Part shown: positions 10,622-20,683 of the stretch, piece after piece
How positions within the stretch are numbered: the stretch's first letter is position 1
Layout: every line of letters begins with the position of its first letter
DNA from: Mycogone perniciosa
Taxonomy: Eukaryota > Ascomycota > Sordariomycetes > Hypocreales > Hypocreaceae
Length of the DNA: 64,000 nt
Direction: 5' to 3'
Assembly: GCA_025331125.1 (NCBI GenBank)
Contig: JAOALB010000106.1
Location: 124,001-188,000 of the forward strand
Notes under the pieces: model-generated
The model's input: only the letters and a program-made list of their open reading frames with translations
Database searches by the model: none
Told to the model about the DNA's origin: nothing
Translations under genes and position numbers: made by a program

Positions 10622-13087
10622 ATGCCAGACCGCAGCGAAAGCCCGGAATCCGACGAGGGTTCGGGATCTCGAAATGACTCTGAGCAACCGCCCGCGCGCA
10701 AGAGACAACGCGTGAGGCTCAGTTGTCTTGAGTGCCGCCGCCGCAAGCTGTCGTGTGACCGAGGCTTCCCCTGCGAGCGTTGCATCAAGAGCGGCACCCC
10801 TGATCGCTGCAGCTATGAGTCGCGCAACGGCGAAGTAGTCAATGCCTCTTCCGGCATTCCGCCAGCGTTTGCGCAGCTCGATTCACGACGGTTCGGGATT
10901 GTTGATGCTGTCTCGGGCTTCTCACCTAGAGACTCTGATGTCGTCCGCCAGGACCATGACCGCATCCGCAAGCTGGAGCTGGAGATAGCTCAGCTGAAGA
11001 ACTTACTCACGCGACCCGGGGCGACGTCATCGTCGCTTGATGGGAGCACCATAGCCGGCACCAACTCGCCGTCGACGCAAAAGGATGAGACGCTGGTAGA
11101 CGGTGAGGCAAGGCCTCGGCCTGAGGAGCAAGAGATCATTGAGAAGAGCGGCATGGCAGGAGAAAATGGCGAGCTGCGCTTCTTCCGCGGCAAGGGCTTC
11201 CGCACCCGTTATTTCGGACCCCATAATGCTAGTATGGCATTTGTCGAATTGACGGGCCTCTGCCCTTTTATGAGAGAGACGGCGGATGAATGGCTGCGCC
11301 CTGTGATACTACACGACCGCAAGGATCGCAAGCGCCGTCAAGAGGATCGCGAGTCCATGTTTGACCTGGCGGATCCCGAGCTTGAGGCACTGCTCCCGAC
11401 GAGGGAGGAGACTGATGCCTTGATATCAATCTACTTGGATCAGTTTGAGCAAGTTCACCGTATTGTACACATCCCGACGTTCCGGAAGGAGTATGCCGAG
11501 TACTGGAAGCCCGGGAGTAAGCAGCGATATGCCGCTTTTACGGCGCTGGTCCTATCCATGATGGCCGTGGCCAGTTGCGTTCATACCCACGAGTCGCTGA
11601 AGTTTATCGGCATGATGTCGAATGCTCGATATTGGGCAGAGAAGTGGATATGGGCATGCGATGCTTGGTCGGCAAAGCAGAGTCAGAAGCATCGGCGACT
11701 CATCCATTACCAGGTAGCTTGCTTGCTTTATCTCGGCAAGCGCGTCAACACCATTAAGAAGAAGCGATTCTGGACTAGCTCTGGCGCACTGATTCAGGAT
11801 GGCATCGCTGTAGGACTACATCGCGAGCCGAGTCACATGGGCGGGAAGATTACGGTCTACAATCAGGAGATGCGGCGGAGGATCTGGGCAACGGTGCAGG
11901 AGTTTGACATGCAAGCTTCGTTTGATCATGGGCTACCGACGTTGGTAAGCCAACTCCATTATGACACCAACCCACCTCGGAATTTGGACGATGAAGACTT
12001 TGACGAGAACACAACGGTGTTGCCATCGTCCAAGCCAGCCAAGGAGTATACCTTTTCATCGTTCCAGAATCTGGCTCGGCAGAGTTTGCCCTTGCGCCTT
12101 GAGCTAAGCCGGCTTCTGACCGGGCCACTGTCAGAAATAGACTATGATCAGGTCATTCGATATACGAATGATCTGACACACGAGATTGATGCTCTACCAT
12201 CCTGGGATATGAATCCCGAAAACAACAACAACACCAAAAAGAACCCGCTCATTGCCTACACTTTGCTCCACGTCCAGCTGAGGCAATACATCATCCCCCT
12301 TCACCAACCCTACCTCAAACTGCGTAAGCAGAACTCCAAGTATCAATACTCGGAAATCATTTACTACAACGCCGCTCGAGACATTGTCCTTCTCCACGAC
12401 AAACTCTACGAGCAAGGCATCCGCGCACTGAACTTCCTCCGCGAGGACGCCCTCACTACGGCCATCAATCTATGCAGCGTCACGATGCTTCAGCCTCGTG
12501 GGTCGACCAATATGATCATGATCAACTCCCACCACACGTTGAAGCTCATCGAGAAGTGCATCGCGATGAAGGAGGATCGACTACTCCGGTGTGGCAACAA
12601 CGAGCCCTGGGGCTACTCTATCATGTGCGCCGCTCTGGGTCTCCTTGAGGCACACCTGGGCACAAAGACCGCCGAGGTGGCCAAGTCCACGTCGGCGGAG
12701 AGATTCGTCAATCTCCACTATAAGCTCCTGGCGAATCAAGAGCCCCCAGTAGCAACGGTGCCGATGCCGGGAACTCCTATCGGTGCCGCTTCTGGCCCTA
12801 CTCTTCCGGGGCCAGGTGTTGGACCCGCACCTGGCCTGGATATTGATAGACCAAAGGTAAGCAGGAAGTGTATAACCAACTACTCGAGCGTATCTAACAA
12901 GCGTTATCAGTCCGTGACACCATTCACATTCGCACCATCAATCCCGTCAGTGTCCGTTGACCCATCAACACAGCCATGGGTTATAGGGGCAGGAGACCAA
13001 ACCCAGCCTTTCAACCTCGACCCGAGCTTGGAGCTCTTGGGTCTCAACCTGAACGAGCTCTGGGGCGAATCGTGGGAGTTGGGCTGA
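10622..13087 (+). CDS. Zn2Cys6 fungal-specific transcription factor
   Basis: Starts at the first in-frame ATG (MPDRSESPES). Two exons, 10622-12856 and 12911-13087, give 803 residues. The 54-nt intron (donor GTAAGC, acceptor TTATCAG, CTAAC branch site) has no stop and is a multiple of three. The binuclear cluster begins near residue 35: CLECRRRKLSC then CERC and a final C, preceded by the basic stretch RKRQRVR. A short coiled-coil follows (DRIRKLELEIAQLKNLL). The fungal-specific regulatory domain occupies roughly 280-680 (IYLDQFEQVHRIVHIPTFRK, RRRIWATVQEFD). The C-terminus is Pro/Gly-rich with an acidic, leucine-rich end that could activate transcription. The protein is nuclear by inference, and its targets cannot be read from the sequence. 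Confidence 0.9.
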   Translation: MPDRSESPESDEGSGSRNDSEQPPARKRQRVRLSCLECRRRKLSCDRGFPCERCIKSGTPDRCSYESRNGEVVNASSGIPPAFAQLDSRRFGIVDAVSGFSPRDSDVVRQDHDRIRKLELEIAQLKNLLTRPGATSSSLDGSTIAGTNSPSTQKDETLVDGEARPRPEEQEIIEKSGMAGENGELRFFRGKGFRTRYFGPHNASMAFVELTGLCPFMRETADEWLRPVILHDRKDRKRRQEDRESMFDLADPELEALLPTREETDALISIYLDQFEQVHRIVHIPTFRKEYAEYWKPGSKQRYAAFTALVLSMMAVASCVHTHESLKFIGMMSNARYWAEKWIWACDAWSAKQSQKHRRLIHYQVACLLYLGKRVNTIKKKRFWTSSGALIQDGIAVGLHREPSHMGGKITVYNQEMRRRIWATVQEFDMQASFDHGLPTLVSQLHYDTNPPRNLDDEDFDENTTVLPSSKPAKEYTFSSFQNLARQSLPLRLELSRLLTGPLSEIDYDQVIRYTNDLTHEIDALPSWDMNPENNNNTKKNPLIAYTLLHVQLRQYIIPLHQPYLKLRKQNSKYQYSEIIYYNAARDIVLLHDKLYEQGIRALNFLREDALTTAINLCSVTMLQPRGSTNMIMINSHHTLKLIEKCIAMKEDRLLRCGNNEPWGYSIMCAALGLLEAHLGTKTAEVAKSTSAERFVNLHYKLLANQEPPVATVPMPGTPIGAASGPTLPGPGVGPAPGLDIDRPKVSRKCITNYSSVSNKRYQSVTPFTFAPSIPSVSVDPSTQPWVIGAGDQTQPFNLDPSLELLGLNLNELWGESWELG

Positions 13088-13859
13088 AAAAAAAATAGAT
13101 AAGAAGGTGACAGCAGCGGCAAGAGAGCTAGAGGGCAACCCCTATTTTGTGTTTTTTTTCCCCTTTCATCTGACGACTCTACTTGCTTCTGTACCTTATG
13201 CGGATGGCGTTTAAATGTACATTATAGAGATACCACGCTGGCCTTCACGACTCCTATGATGTTTCAAGCAAGAGATTATGACGTATGACGTATGCCCACA
13301 CAGCGCTTTGCACGTTTATTGTGACTTGGACAGAGCAGAGGAGTTGCGGGGTCTCTTCGGATTGGTAGAGAGACGCATACCCCGCCTCCAATAGTGCTGC
13401 CAAGTGCGTGTCTTAAATCTCATAGAAAGCCCCCAAGAATAAAAGCTTCAATCTCTTCCCTCTTTATTATCTCCTCGTTAACTCTTGATAAGCAACTCGG
13501 CCTACCTGCTCTTCTGACGTCATCATCAGGATCCGCACAAGACCGTACATACTGTACCCACAAGGGAGCACTGACTCAAAATGTTTGATACGGGTCCAGG
13601 CCCGCACTTTGCCGTGCTGTGTGAGTCACACACACAAACAGCCAAACGAAGGGTCCCTTATGTGCAGATATCGATAAGGAACAGCAATAATCAGCAACAT
13701 AACTCAGCAGAAGAGCTCAGATATGGGGGAAGATGTAATACCAGATCCTGTTCAAGGTAGGCAAACAGTATGTGTGCACTTGGAAGATGGGGGGGGGATT
13801 CATGATGGAAGGCATATTGAGGAGAATATCCGCCCTCAGTATCAACCAACTGAAAACAA
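13088..13859. other. Intergenic region upstream of tRNA-Met
   Basis: 3' flank of the Zn2Cys6 gene and 5' flank of the tRNA gene. A G-run lies near 13789-13797. No gene seen. Confidence 0.5.
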
Positions 13860-13985
13860 AGCAATTTGGCGCAGTGGAAGCGCGCCGGGCTCATAACCCG
13901 GAGGGTAGGCACCTCTCAGGTCATTCGTTCGAAACGACACAAGCTAACAATCACACAGTCGCACGATCGAAACGTGCAATTGCTA
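13860..13985 (+). tRNA. Initiator tRNA-Met (CAT) with a 54-bp intron-like insert in the variable loop
   Basis: The acceptor 5' strand AGCAATT (13860-13866) pairs perfectly with AATTGCT (13978-13984). The D-stem is GCGC/GCGC (13869-13872 with 13880-13883). The anticodon stem CCGGG/CCCGG (13885-13889 with 13897-13901) encloses the loop CTCATAA. The T-stem GCACG/CGTGC (13961-13965 with 13973-13977) encloses ATCGAAA. Initiator hallmarks are present: the A1:T72 pair, three G:C pairs in the anticodon stem, and A54 in the T-loop. The variable loop reads AGG at 13902-13904 and TC at 13959-13960. Between them, 13905-13958 starts GTAGGC, contains GCTAAC at 13943-13948 and ends CACAG. Removal leaves a normal five-base AGGTC loop. 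A T-run follows the gene at 13989-13996. Known nuclear tRNA introns lie at 37/38, so the position is odd. Confidence 0.85.
13905..13958 (+). other. Spliceosomal-type insert within the tRNA-Met gene
   Basis: 54 bp with a GT start, a CTAAC branch-like site ten bases before the terminal AG, and the same length as ordinary introns in this window (54 nt in both SOG2 and the Zn2Cys6 gene). It also contains AGGTC followed by CGTTCGAAACG, which resembles the tRNA's own variable loop and T-arm. An old partial duplication of the 3' half is therefore an alternative origin. Either way the outer helices are uninterrupted. Confidence 0.6.
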
Positions 13986-13988
13986 CTC

Positions 13989-13996
13989 TTTTTTTT
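13989..13996 (+). terminator. Pol III T-run terminator of tRNA-Met
   Basis: A run of T begins three bases after the discriminator base of the initiator tRNA, the standard RNA polymerase III stop. It shows that the transcript includes the whole 126-bp unit with its insert. Confidence 0.75.
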
Positions 13997-14244
13997 CTAT
14001 TTCTTTTTGCAATTTCTTTTGCATCTTCTTTTTAATGTCAATTTTGATTCAACCCACTAGATAGAGTTTACTATATGGCCTTTCCATCACTTCTTGCTTT
14101 GAAGCACATATGTTATGGTTTTGTCTATATTGTTTTTCTGGGCTATAGTGGTTGGCTAATAGCACAGAAGAACAATGCTCTTGAAATCCTTTCTTACTAT
14201 ATCTCTATACCATACCTATTTATGGTCTCTCAGCCGTAAAATTC

Positions 14245-15888
14245 TCACAAAGCATTCAAGAGAAAGAAAGCAGGTTCGTAAATTATAGTCACATCTCCAA
14301 GCTTGATCATCTTCAACGGCTGGGATTTAGTGTTCAAGGGGCCGACACTCTCTTCGCGCTCGCGTTTGACAATTTCATTCTCACGTTTTATTTTTCCCTT
14401 TGGATGGTTAGCTGCAGACTCAATCTACCGGAAAGAGAGTGCTTTCCCCAAAAAGAATTGAGACAAAAATGTTGAAGAACCACACTAGGTTGATGACATC
14501 ACGATCGTAGTGGTTGGCGAGTGGAAGTAGTAGAACGCATGGAGAGGGGTGATTGGGATGCTAGGCAATAAACAACTTACCCGTTTGAGGAGGAGTATTT
14601 CTCCGGCGAGCTCGCGAATCTCATCGGTAGAGAGATCTTCTATTTCATCAACGGGTGCCACGGGTATCAATCACAGATCAACAGTATGAGGGCTCATTGA
14701 CGAATGCATAAAATGATAGAATTCGACACTCTTGCTTATCCCAAGTTAGGTGGGAAAAGCGGCTGCTTAAATACATGAAAACTTGCTAATTAATTGATCA
14801 TGACCATCCGGATCTAGGAGATCTAGGAAATCTGACTGTCATGATATCGTCATTGACTTACGGATCCGGCTGTTACTGCAAGCTAGTTGGGAATCAAGGA
14901 ATATGCGTTGGAATAAAGGAATGTGTCATGTTGTGGAATGTGCCGTGATGTGGAATAATCCGTTACTGAGGTTGACAACGGGCGATGGAGAACGAGGAAT
15001 TATCATCTCCTTTTTCAAGGCCTCTATTTCATGTTTAGTCTAACAAATTACTCAACATAGAAAGGAAAAAATAACTTACCAAGAGAGTGATATATGAAGA
15101 CAAAGCGACAGATTCCTTGACGATTGCTTAACCTTCTAAGTCTTGGCGCTTGAGTGGCCTTTCCTGACTAAAGACTTCCGTCATGGCTTAGCAGCTCGAA
15201 ACCTGGGAATCCGGGAAATGATGAGAGATATCTGGCATTTACCTGGCTCCATAAGAAACTTCTTTTCCTTTCATTGATTTTTCTGACAGTCGGAATTCCT
15301 CTTTGCTTTGGAGGTTCGCGGGTTTAAGGAGTTTTAACCACTACCAGCTGACTGGCAGTGATCATGACTTCGATTCTCCCTAAAGACTCGGCAAGTTTCA
15401 GGTCTTGAGCAAGTTGCTACTCGTTTCCATTATCAACTTTCGGGATGGAAGGCCATATGTTAGCTGCAATTTTACTTATGAAGAGCAAGAGAGCCAACCA
15501 TCATACCTCTTGAGACAGGACTGAACATGAATCTTTTCTCAACCGACTCCCCAATTTCGTTTGACGCTACAATGGTGGCATCGATGGTGCAGGTGGTTGA
15601 TCCCTCCCAGGGTGTATCATTCCTGTAGATCAATTTCCCTCCGGCCTAGACCCCATCGAGGAAGAGATTCGTAGAAGCGCAATTGCAATCAGATGGAATC
15701 TCAAATTCTTGGCCAAAGGTCGATTCAATGGAGAAGAAAGAACTAGAGGTAGACTACATATAGCAGTAGTGTGTAGGGATTTTGTCGTTGGCTGCTACTT
15801 CACCCCCAGGGGCTACATACTCCGTTGCTATCTGCCCGTCAACCTCGACGCTGACGGATAGCCCACGAACAGAAGGGATGACGGCCAT
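14245..15888 (-). pseudogene. Decayed DUF7918-domain gene, interrupted by a solo LTR
   Basis: No long open frame exists, but translating the minus strand in pieces recovers the order of a DUF7918-type protein. The start is at 15888 (MAVIPSVRGLSVSVEVDGQ). Next come SFFSIESTFGQEFEIP and NLFLDGV, then CTIDATIVASNEIGESVEKR and FMFSPVS. Then comes LAQDLKLAESLGRIEV, followed in a shifted frame by LSEKSMKGKEVSYGA, RFVFIYHSL and EMIIPRSPSPV. Beyond the LTR the reading resumes with DEIEDLSTDEIRELAGE and KGKIKRENEIVKRER, to a stop at 14245. In-frame TAG codons occur after CYM, after FLDGV and after NGNE, and there is at least one frameshift. Remnant introns with GTATG/GTAAG donors are visible. DUF7918 proteins are common in Pezizomycotina with no assigned function. 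The family name is from memory of the motif order. Confidence 0.65.
14656..14977 (-). mobile_element. Solo LTR, copy 1 (inside the DUF7918 pseudogene)
   Basis: A 322-bp block starting TGCCACGGG and ending GGTTGACA on the plus strand, so it has TG...CA ends. It is flanked by the 5-bp direct repeat ACGGG (14651-14655 and 14978-14982). Most of it is repeated, diverged, at 32216-32523. Deleting the block and one ACGGG joins the two halves of the pseudogene in frame. No internal retrotransposon coding is present. The orientation is arbitrary: the minus reading starts TGTCAACCTC and has a TATTTAAG box-like stretch. Confidence 0.8.
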
Positions 15889-16808
15889 CAGTCTGGGATC
15901 GATAGCGAGTTCGTGCGGTGAGTTTGCTGAAGTCTGGTATGTGTGGGCTTACAGCCTTGCGAAGACACTGGTGAGTGTTAGGTGGTGATGAAGTGCAAGT
16001 TGCCGCTTGAATGAGCACATCTGTAGAAATGAACCTCACTTAACGCTAAATCGGAGGTGGCCTAGCACCTTAGGCATAGATTGAGTGCTTTGCTTCATAC
16101 CCTCGTGTGTGAGGTGAATGTGGCCAGCTCAGGAGGAACAGCTCGGATTGCTGCAAGCTCTTGCCAGTTGCCGCCAGTTCCTATAGTAATACTAAGCGTT
16201 ACCCTACAGGACTGTCGTAAAATCTTCAGCCAAGGAAACCAAGCAAGTAGGAATTGCGGTGTATGTCTTGCAGTATTTGTCATTCTGCTAGTCAAGAATC
16301 TGAGATATCGGGATGACTGAATACAATGTGACTGTTACGGCCCCAATCTCTTGAGGCGACACTGACAGATCGTGTTGAGAGATATAGCCTCTTTTGTTTA
16401 TTTTCATTTTTCTCAATACATTCCTGAAGTAAATGGCTTTATGATATATGCTTCCAATCAAATGAGGCCTTGAACCCGGCAGCAGCAGAACGTGAAGAGA
16501 CGGCAACTCTCGTTAGGGAGGTAGGGGTTGTCACAAAGACCAAGTCGCTAAGTACGAAGCAAACTACCAGATAATATACGTTAAATGGTGAAGACTAATT
16601 TGACTGACACATTAATACCAGTGAATGACGACATGGTTGTAGACGGCAGAGGTTGTTGGACGACATGCAACACTGATTGGTCTGACCCCGCTTGCCCGCC
16701 TCGTTTTGCCCTTCATCTGTGAAACAGAGCAATGCAAGGACTGTTTACGACCTGACTTCGTCTGCATTAAACATATCGATGTTGGCATCTTAGGATCACC
16801 AGAACAAG
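15889..16808. other. Intergenic region upstream of the DUF7587-like gene
   Basis: 0.9 kb holding the 5' flanks of the DUF7918 remnant and of the next gene. Short frames only. Nothing recognisable seen. Confidence 0.5.
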
Positions 16809-17729
16809 ATGAGTGATCGCATCTTTACCCGTGCCTACTCGAACGAAAGCGCAGGCGGCCTTTGTTCTGGCCGACGTCCCACCGGATCCCGACTTACACC
16901 TGACGAACTCCTATCCAACTTCAATCGCCACCGATGTCTCGGAAACAGAGTTCCAACTGCCTTGGTATCCGTGAGCGATCGAATCGTTGATACCTTGCGG
17001 CGTGCTCTCAACAAGCACTACGGAGGCGGCGAGGCTCCAGAACAGATTTGGATAGTCTTCATCAGAATCCCCGGCGATCGTGTCAATGAAACGATTATCC
17101 ATTCTGCGAAGGAATTAGCAGAGACATGCCAGCATCCGGAGCCTTTGTTACTTGCACACGAGTTCCTTTTTGAATGGGCTATTCCGGAGAAATACGTGGA
17201 CCACATTGTTTCCGTCCGGACTCTGATGGATCGTGGGCTTACTTTGGAGAGGCACCTTGACTCGGACACCGGACTTCTTCCACGGGTTCCTAGACTGTGT
17301 AAAGCAATGGCAAACGCGTATTTTCCAGCTATATTCTACCTCGGGGATTTGGAGATGGGATTTTTATTTTTTGCCCAGTATTTTGGCGCAAGGGCACCTT
17401 CGAGCTGGATTGCCCATCAGCTATACCGTGAGCTCTTCACTTTTGCAAACGACTTTCATAAAAAACACCCTTTTGAAGACAGGATAGACATAACCTTGGG
17501 TGAATGGTGGCTACAGGATGTAGACTTCCTTCAAGATTGGGAGGAACACTACGAATGGCAGGAGATGCAGGAAGAAGTGATGGTTGGTAGGTGGATTGAC
17601 TTCTGGATAGAATGTCAGGATTGTGACGTTTCTCGTATTTGGTACGAGTCGACCAAAGATGGACTTGTACGAATGGAGAGAAGACTGTATGCAGACATCG
17701 AGGCTGCAGCCATAAATATAGGGCTTTAA
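16809..17729 (+). CDS. DUF7587-like fungal protein
   Basis: A single exon of 306 residues from an ATG preceded by AACAAG. The N-terminal 150 residues show the layout of fungal DUF7587-type domains: an initial R-x-Y-S strand (IFTRAYSNES), a central NRVPTALVSVSDRIVDTLRRAL segment and the hydrophobic strand IWIVFIRIP. These resemble a degenerate ADP-ribosyltransferase-like fold. The C-terminal half is rich in Trp, Glu and aromatic residues (GEWWLQDVDFLQDWEEHYEWQEMQEE) and acidic. There is no signal peptide or membrane span. The function is unknown. The family call is tentative, but the frame itself is solid in length and composition. Confidence 0.7.
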   Translation: MSDRIFTRAYSNESAGGLCSGRRPTGSRLTPDELLSNFNRHRCLGNRVPTALVSVSDRIVDTLRRALNKHYGGGEAPEQIWIVFIRIPGDRVNETIIHSAKELAETCQHPEPLLLAHEFLFEWAIPEKYVDHIVSVRTLMDRGLTLERHLDSDTGLLPRVPRLCKAMANAYFPAIFYLGDLEMGFLFFAQYFGARAPSSWIAHQLYRELFTFANDFHKKHPFEDRIDITLGEWWLQDVDFLQDWEEHYEWQEMQEEVMVGRWIDFWIECQDCDVSRIWYESTKDGLVRMERRLYADIEAAAINIGL

Positions 17730-18171
17730 CGGCTAAAAATGACTTGTTCAAGAGAGGAAACCAGCAATTTTGCTTCTGGTTGTAAGTTCTAAGCTTGACG
17801 CTGCAATATTACTTCGAGATAGTATTTCGTACATTAGGATGCCTACGAACCAATAATACTACTGGGACCTGCAGATCTGCGGGGAGCTGTGGCTTAGTGA
17901 TTGGTAGCCGCCGATAGCGCGCTAGCCAGGCCCACACTAGTATTGAATCATCCGCCAGCCTGGCCCTGACTGTCCAGATCGGTCTCTCAACACCATGACG
18001 TTGACACCCCATTGTGGTCGCGCTCGACTTTAACACCGTCATCCTCTGCTATCGGAAGCCCGGCACCGGCAAAGGCTCGGGGACGGAGATGTCGGCTCTG
18101 CCCTATCCTGGTAGTAGCTGCCACGCACCCGCCTCGCGCTGAGGGCCAGCACAACCCGTTCCATCATCACC
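17730..18171. other. Intergenic region, RGP1 promoter
   Basis: 442 bp holding the 3' flank of the DUF7587-like gene and the leader of RGP1. No separate feature seen. Confidence 0.5.
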
Positions 18172-20683
18172 ATGTCGGACGGCTCGAGCAACATCCGTGT
18201 CTTCATCAACTGGAGCGACCAGACTGTCTTCGCGGGCGAGCAAGTCAGATGCACCATTACCTTCCGAAACGTTGCCGCAGGAGCGAATCAGCAGCAGGGC
18301 AACCAGAACCATGGCCCACAGCCTCAATCGGAAAGGCAAAGGTTTGCCTCGCCTTTGGCGGTTCGGAATAAGCCCAGCTCTGGCCTCACCCCGCCGTTGT
18401 CCGCTGCTTTGGCGAGAGGGCATCGAAGAGCGGCTCAGTCGCTGAGTGTTTCGCACTCGAGCTCGCACAGTCGTTCTGGATCGATGCAGTGGCCTCAACC
18501 CATTGCCACCGGTGATGTTCGACCTGGCCATGCTCACAAACGGTCCGTGTCAATTATATCCATTGGATCTACGAGCACCGTCGACGACCACTTGCAGCGA
18601 GGTGACCATTCACCGAGACCGCACCGACCACGTCATGGCCATAATCGGGCCAGCAGCCTGCAGATTGTGTCGCGGGGACTGCCTCCGGCACCAGCAACAC
18701 AGTCAGGTATGGGTTGCCTCTAGCTCTCATCGCATCTCCTTCTAGCCATTGACTAACAAGCTCCAAGCTTCTTACTCCCAAAGACAAGCAAATTCTCCCC
18801 TGTTCAATGGATCATATCCTCCTGATCGCTTTGGTCGAATGACCGGCCCACCAAATGCGCCTCACCCGTCAAACATAGCAGCACAGCGCAGATCTCCGAG
18901 AATGTCGCCCAACACAATGCCGGAATTTCGGTTTCCCGCCGCGCCACCTCCAGACTCCGAGATACCTCAAAGTCCACAACGAACTTCGAATAATGGCCTG
19001 CTTAGCCCACGACCAGGGCCAAACGACTCCAACATTCCTATTCGTGCTAAAGAACAAGCTTCACCTGTTAATGATAGGCCTGCTCTTACAGCCCGTATAC
19101 TTGCCAGTACGAGTATGGCTGGGGGAACCCCACGGAGCAGTGGCGAGTTCTACTCTGTCAGCAATCACTCGTCAGAGACCCTGGCTTCGGAGTATGTAAC
19201 GCAGCCCCTCGTGAGGGGGCATGCCAGACCATCACATCTTCGCCGAAGTTCAGGAATGTCCGTACATCAAATAAAGACCCCCGAATCCTTGATGATGGGC
19301 TACGCTCAAATACAGGGTTCTTTCTCCCTGGACGGCTCCTTGGTAAGCCTTGCGCCCTTTGAGCAGGTCAAGAAGAAAGCCGTCGTCGGCGGACGGGGTG
19401 GAGGGGTAGTTGGATTGGAGTCTGGCAGGCGTGAGAGTGGCCTTCTACGGAGTTTTGGTTGGGGCAGCATTAGCAACTCCTTGGGCGATTTCCTCGGCGG
19501 CGGAGAGCTGAGCACGATCAAGGAGATGCGCGGTGTTGTGAATTCCAAGGCCGTCCCTCTACTGACCACCCCCCAGTCGATTTTATTCGTCGACTTGCAG
19601 TTAGCTCCAGGGGAGAGTCGGGAATTTGAATACTCATTCAGGTTGCCCAAAGGCCTCCCTCCCACACACAAGGGAAAAGCCGTCAAAATATCATATAGTC
19701 TGATTATCGGCACCCAGAGAGCGGGTGGCGCCAAGGAACAACAGATCCGCACTGTTGAGATTCCATTTCGAGTATTGGGAAGCGTCAATAGCTATGGCGA
19801 GATTCTTGGGCATGATTTGATGAATCCCTACATTTTGCTGCGGGACGAGGCGCAAGTGAAGGCCCTCGGAATGAAGGGACAGAGGGAGCGGGCACCATCC
19901 AGGTCACCCGCAGCTATGGATGATTTTCTCAACTATGTCGACGAGCTAATAGTCCGATCTAAGGATGAAGTTGGTGGTTTGCTGTCTCCAACCGCGGCCA
20001 CCAACTCGAGACGCCCCTCAATCAATTTTGATGAGACAACTTCTGCCAAGGAAGCAATACACCTTGCCATTATGAAAAGTAACTTGGCAGGCGAAGGACA
20101 ACAAAGTCCGAATCGATTCGAAATAGCACGAAATGGACAACGGGTTGGAGTTGTCATGCTTACAAGACCTGCATATCGATTGGGCGAAGTTGTGACCATG
20201 GTTATCGACTTCACCGACGCCGATATCCCTTGCTATGCAGTTCATGCAACTCTCGAGACGTCTGAAAAAGTAGATTCGTCTCTGGCTATACGGTCCGAAT
20301 CTAGTATTCATAGAGTTACTCGGAAAGTATACGTTTCATCGTCCGAGGCTACGCTGTACACTCGAAGGGTCGTTTTCACTCCTACGATCCCGATCTCTGC
20401 TACACCCGAGTTCGTCACTAGCGGCATCGGGTTTGAATGGAAAATCAGGGTGGAATTTGTAGTGCCATCTCAGGGAAGTGAGCACACAGGAGAACAGCGA
20501 CCATGTCCATTGCTAGAGCAGATTTCACGGGATGAGAAGGGCGGGCTGGTTCTTGTTGCGGTGGAGAATTTGGCATGTGAGAGCTTTGAAGTACCAGTGC
20601 CTCTGCGCGTGTATGGAGCAGTTGGGACTGGATTGGAGCGTCTGGAACGGGACGAGGCGTCTGAGGAAGGGCTGGCGATATAA
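18172..20683 (+). CDS. RGP1: RGP1-family subunit of the Ric1-Rgp1 Ypt6/Rab6 exchange factor
   Basis: Two exons, 18172-18706 and 18768-20683, with a 61-nt intron carrying a TGACTAAC branch site. The product is 816 residues. The N-terminus (SNIRVFINWSDQTVFAGEQVRCTITFRNVA) is an arrestin-like beta strand pattern typical of Rgp1. The middle is a long Ser/Pro-rich linker. From about residue 440 the conserved core returns (VDLQLAPGESREFEYSFRLPKGLPPTHKGKAVKISYSLIIGTQR; ILGHDLMNPYILLRDEA; later VVTMVIDFTDADIPCYAVHATLETSE). Rgp1 forms a complex with Ric1 that activates Ypt6/Rab6 for retrograde transport to the Golgi. The long linker is usual in filamentous fungi. The start ATG is the first after the CT-rich leader. 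Confidence 0.85.

Noticed and set aside
14663..14977. MITE interpretation of the repeated block
   Set aside because: No terminal inverted repeats; TG...CA ends and 5-bp target duplications fit a solo LTR better.
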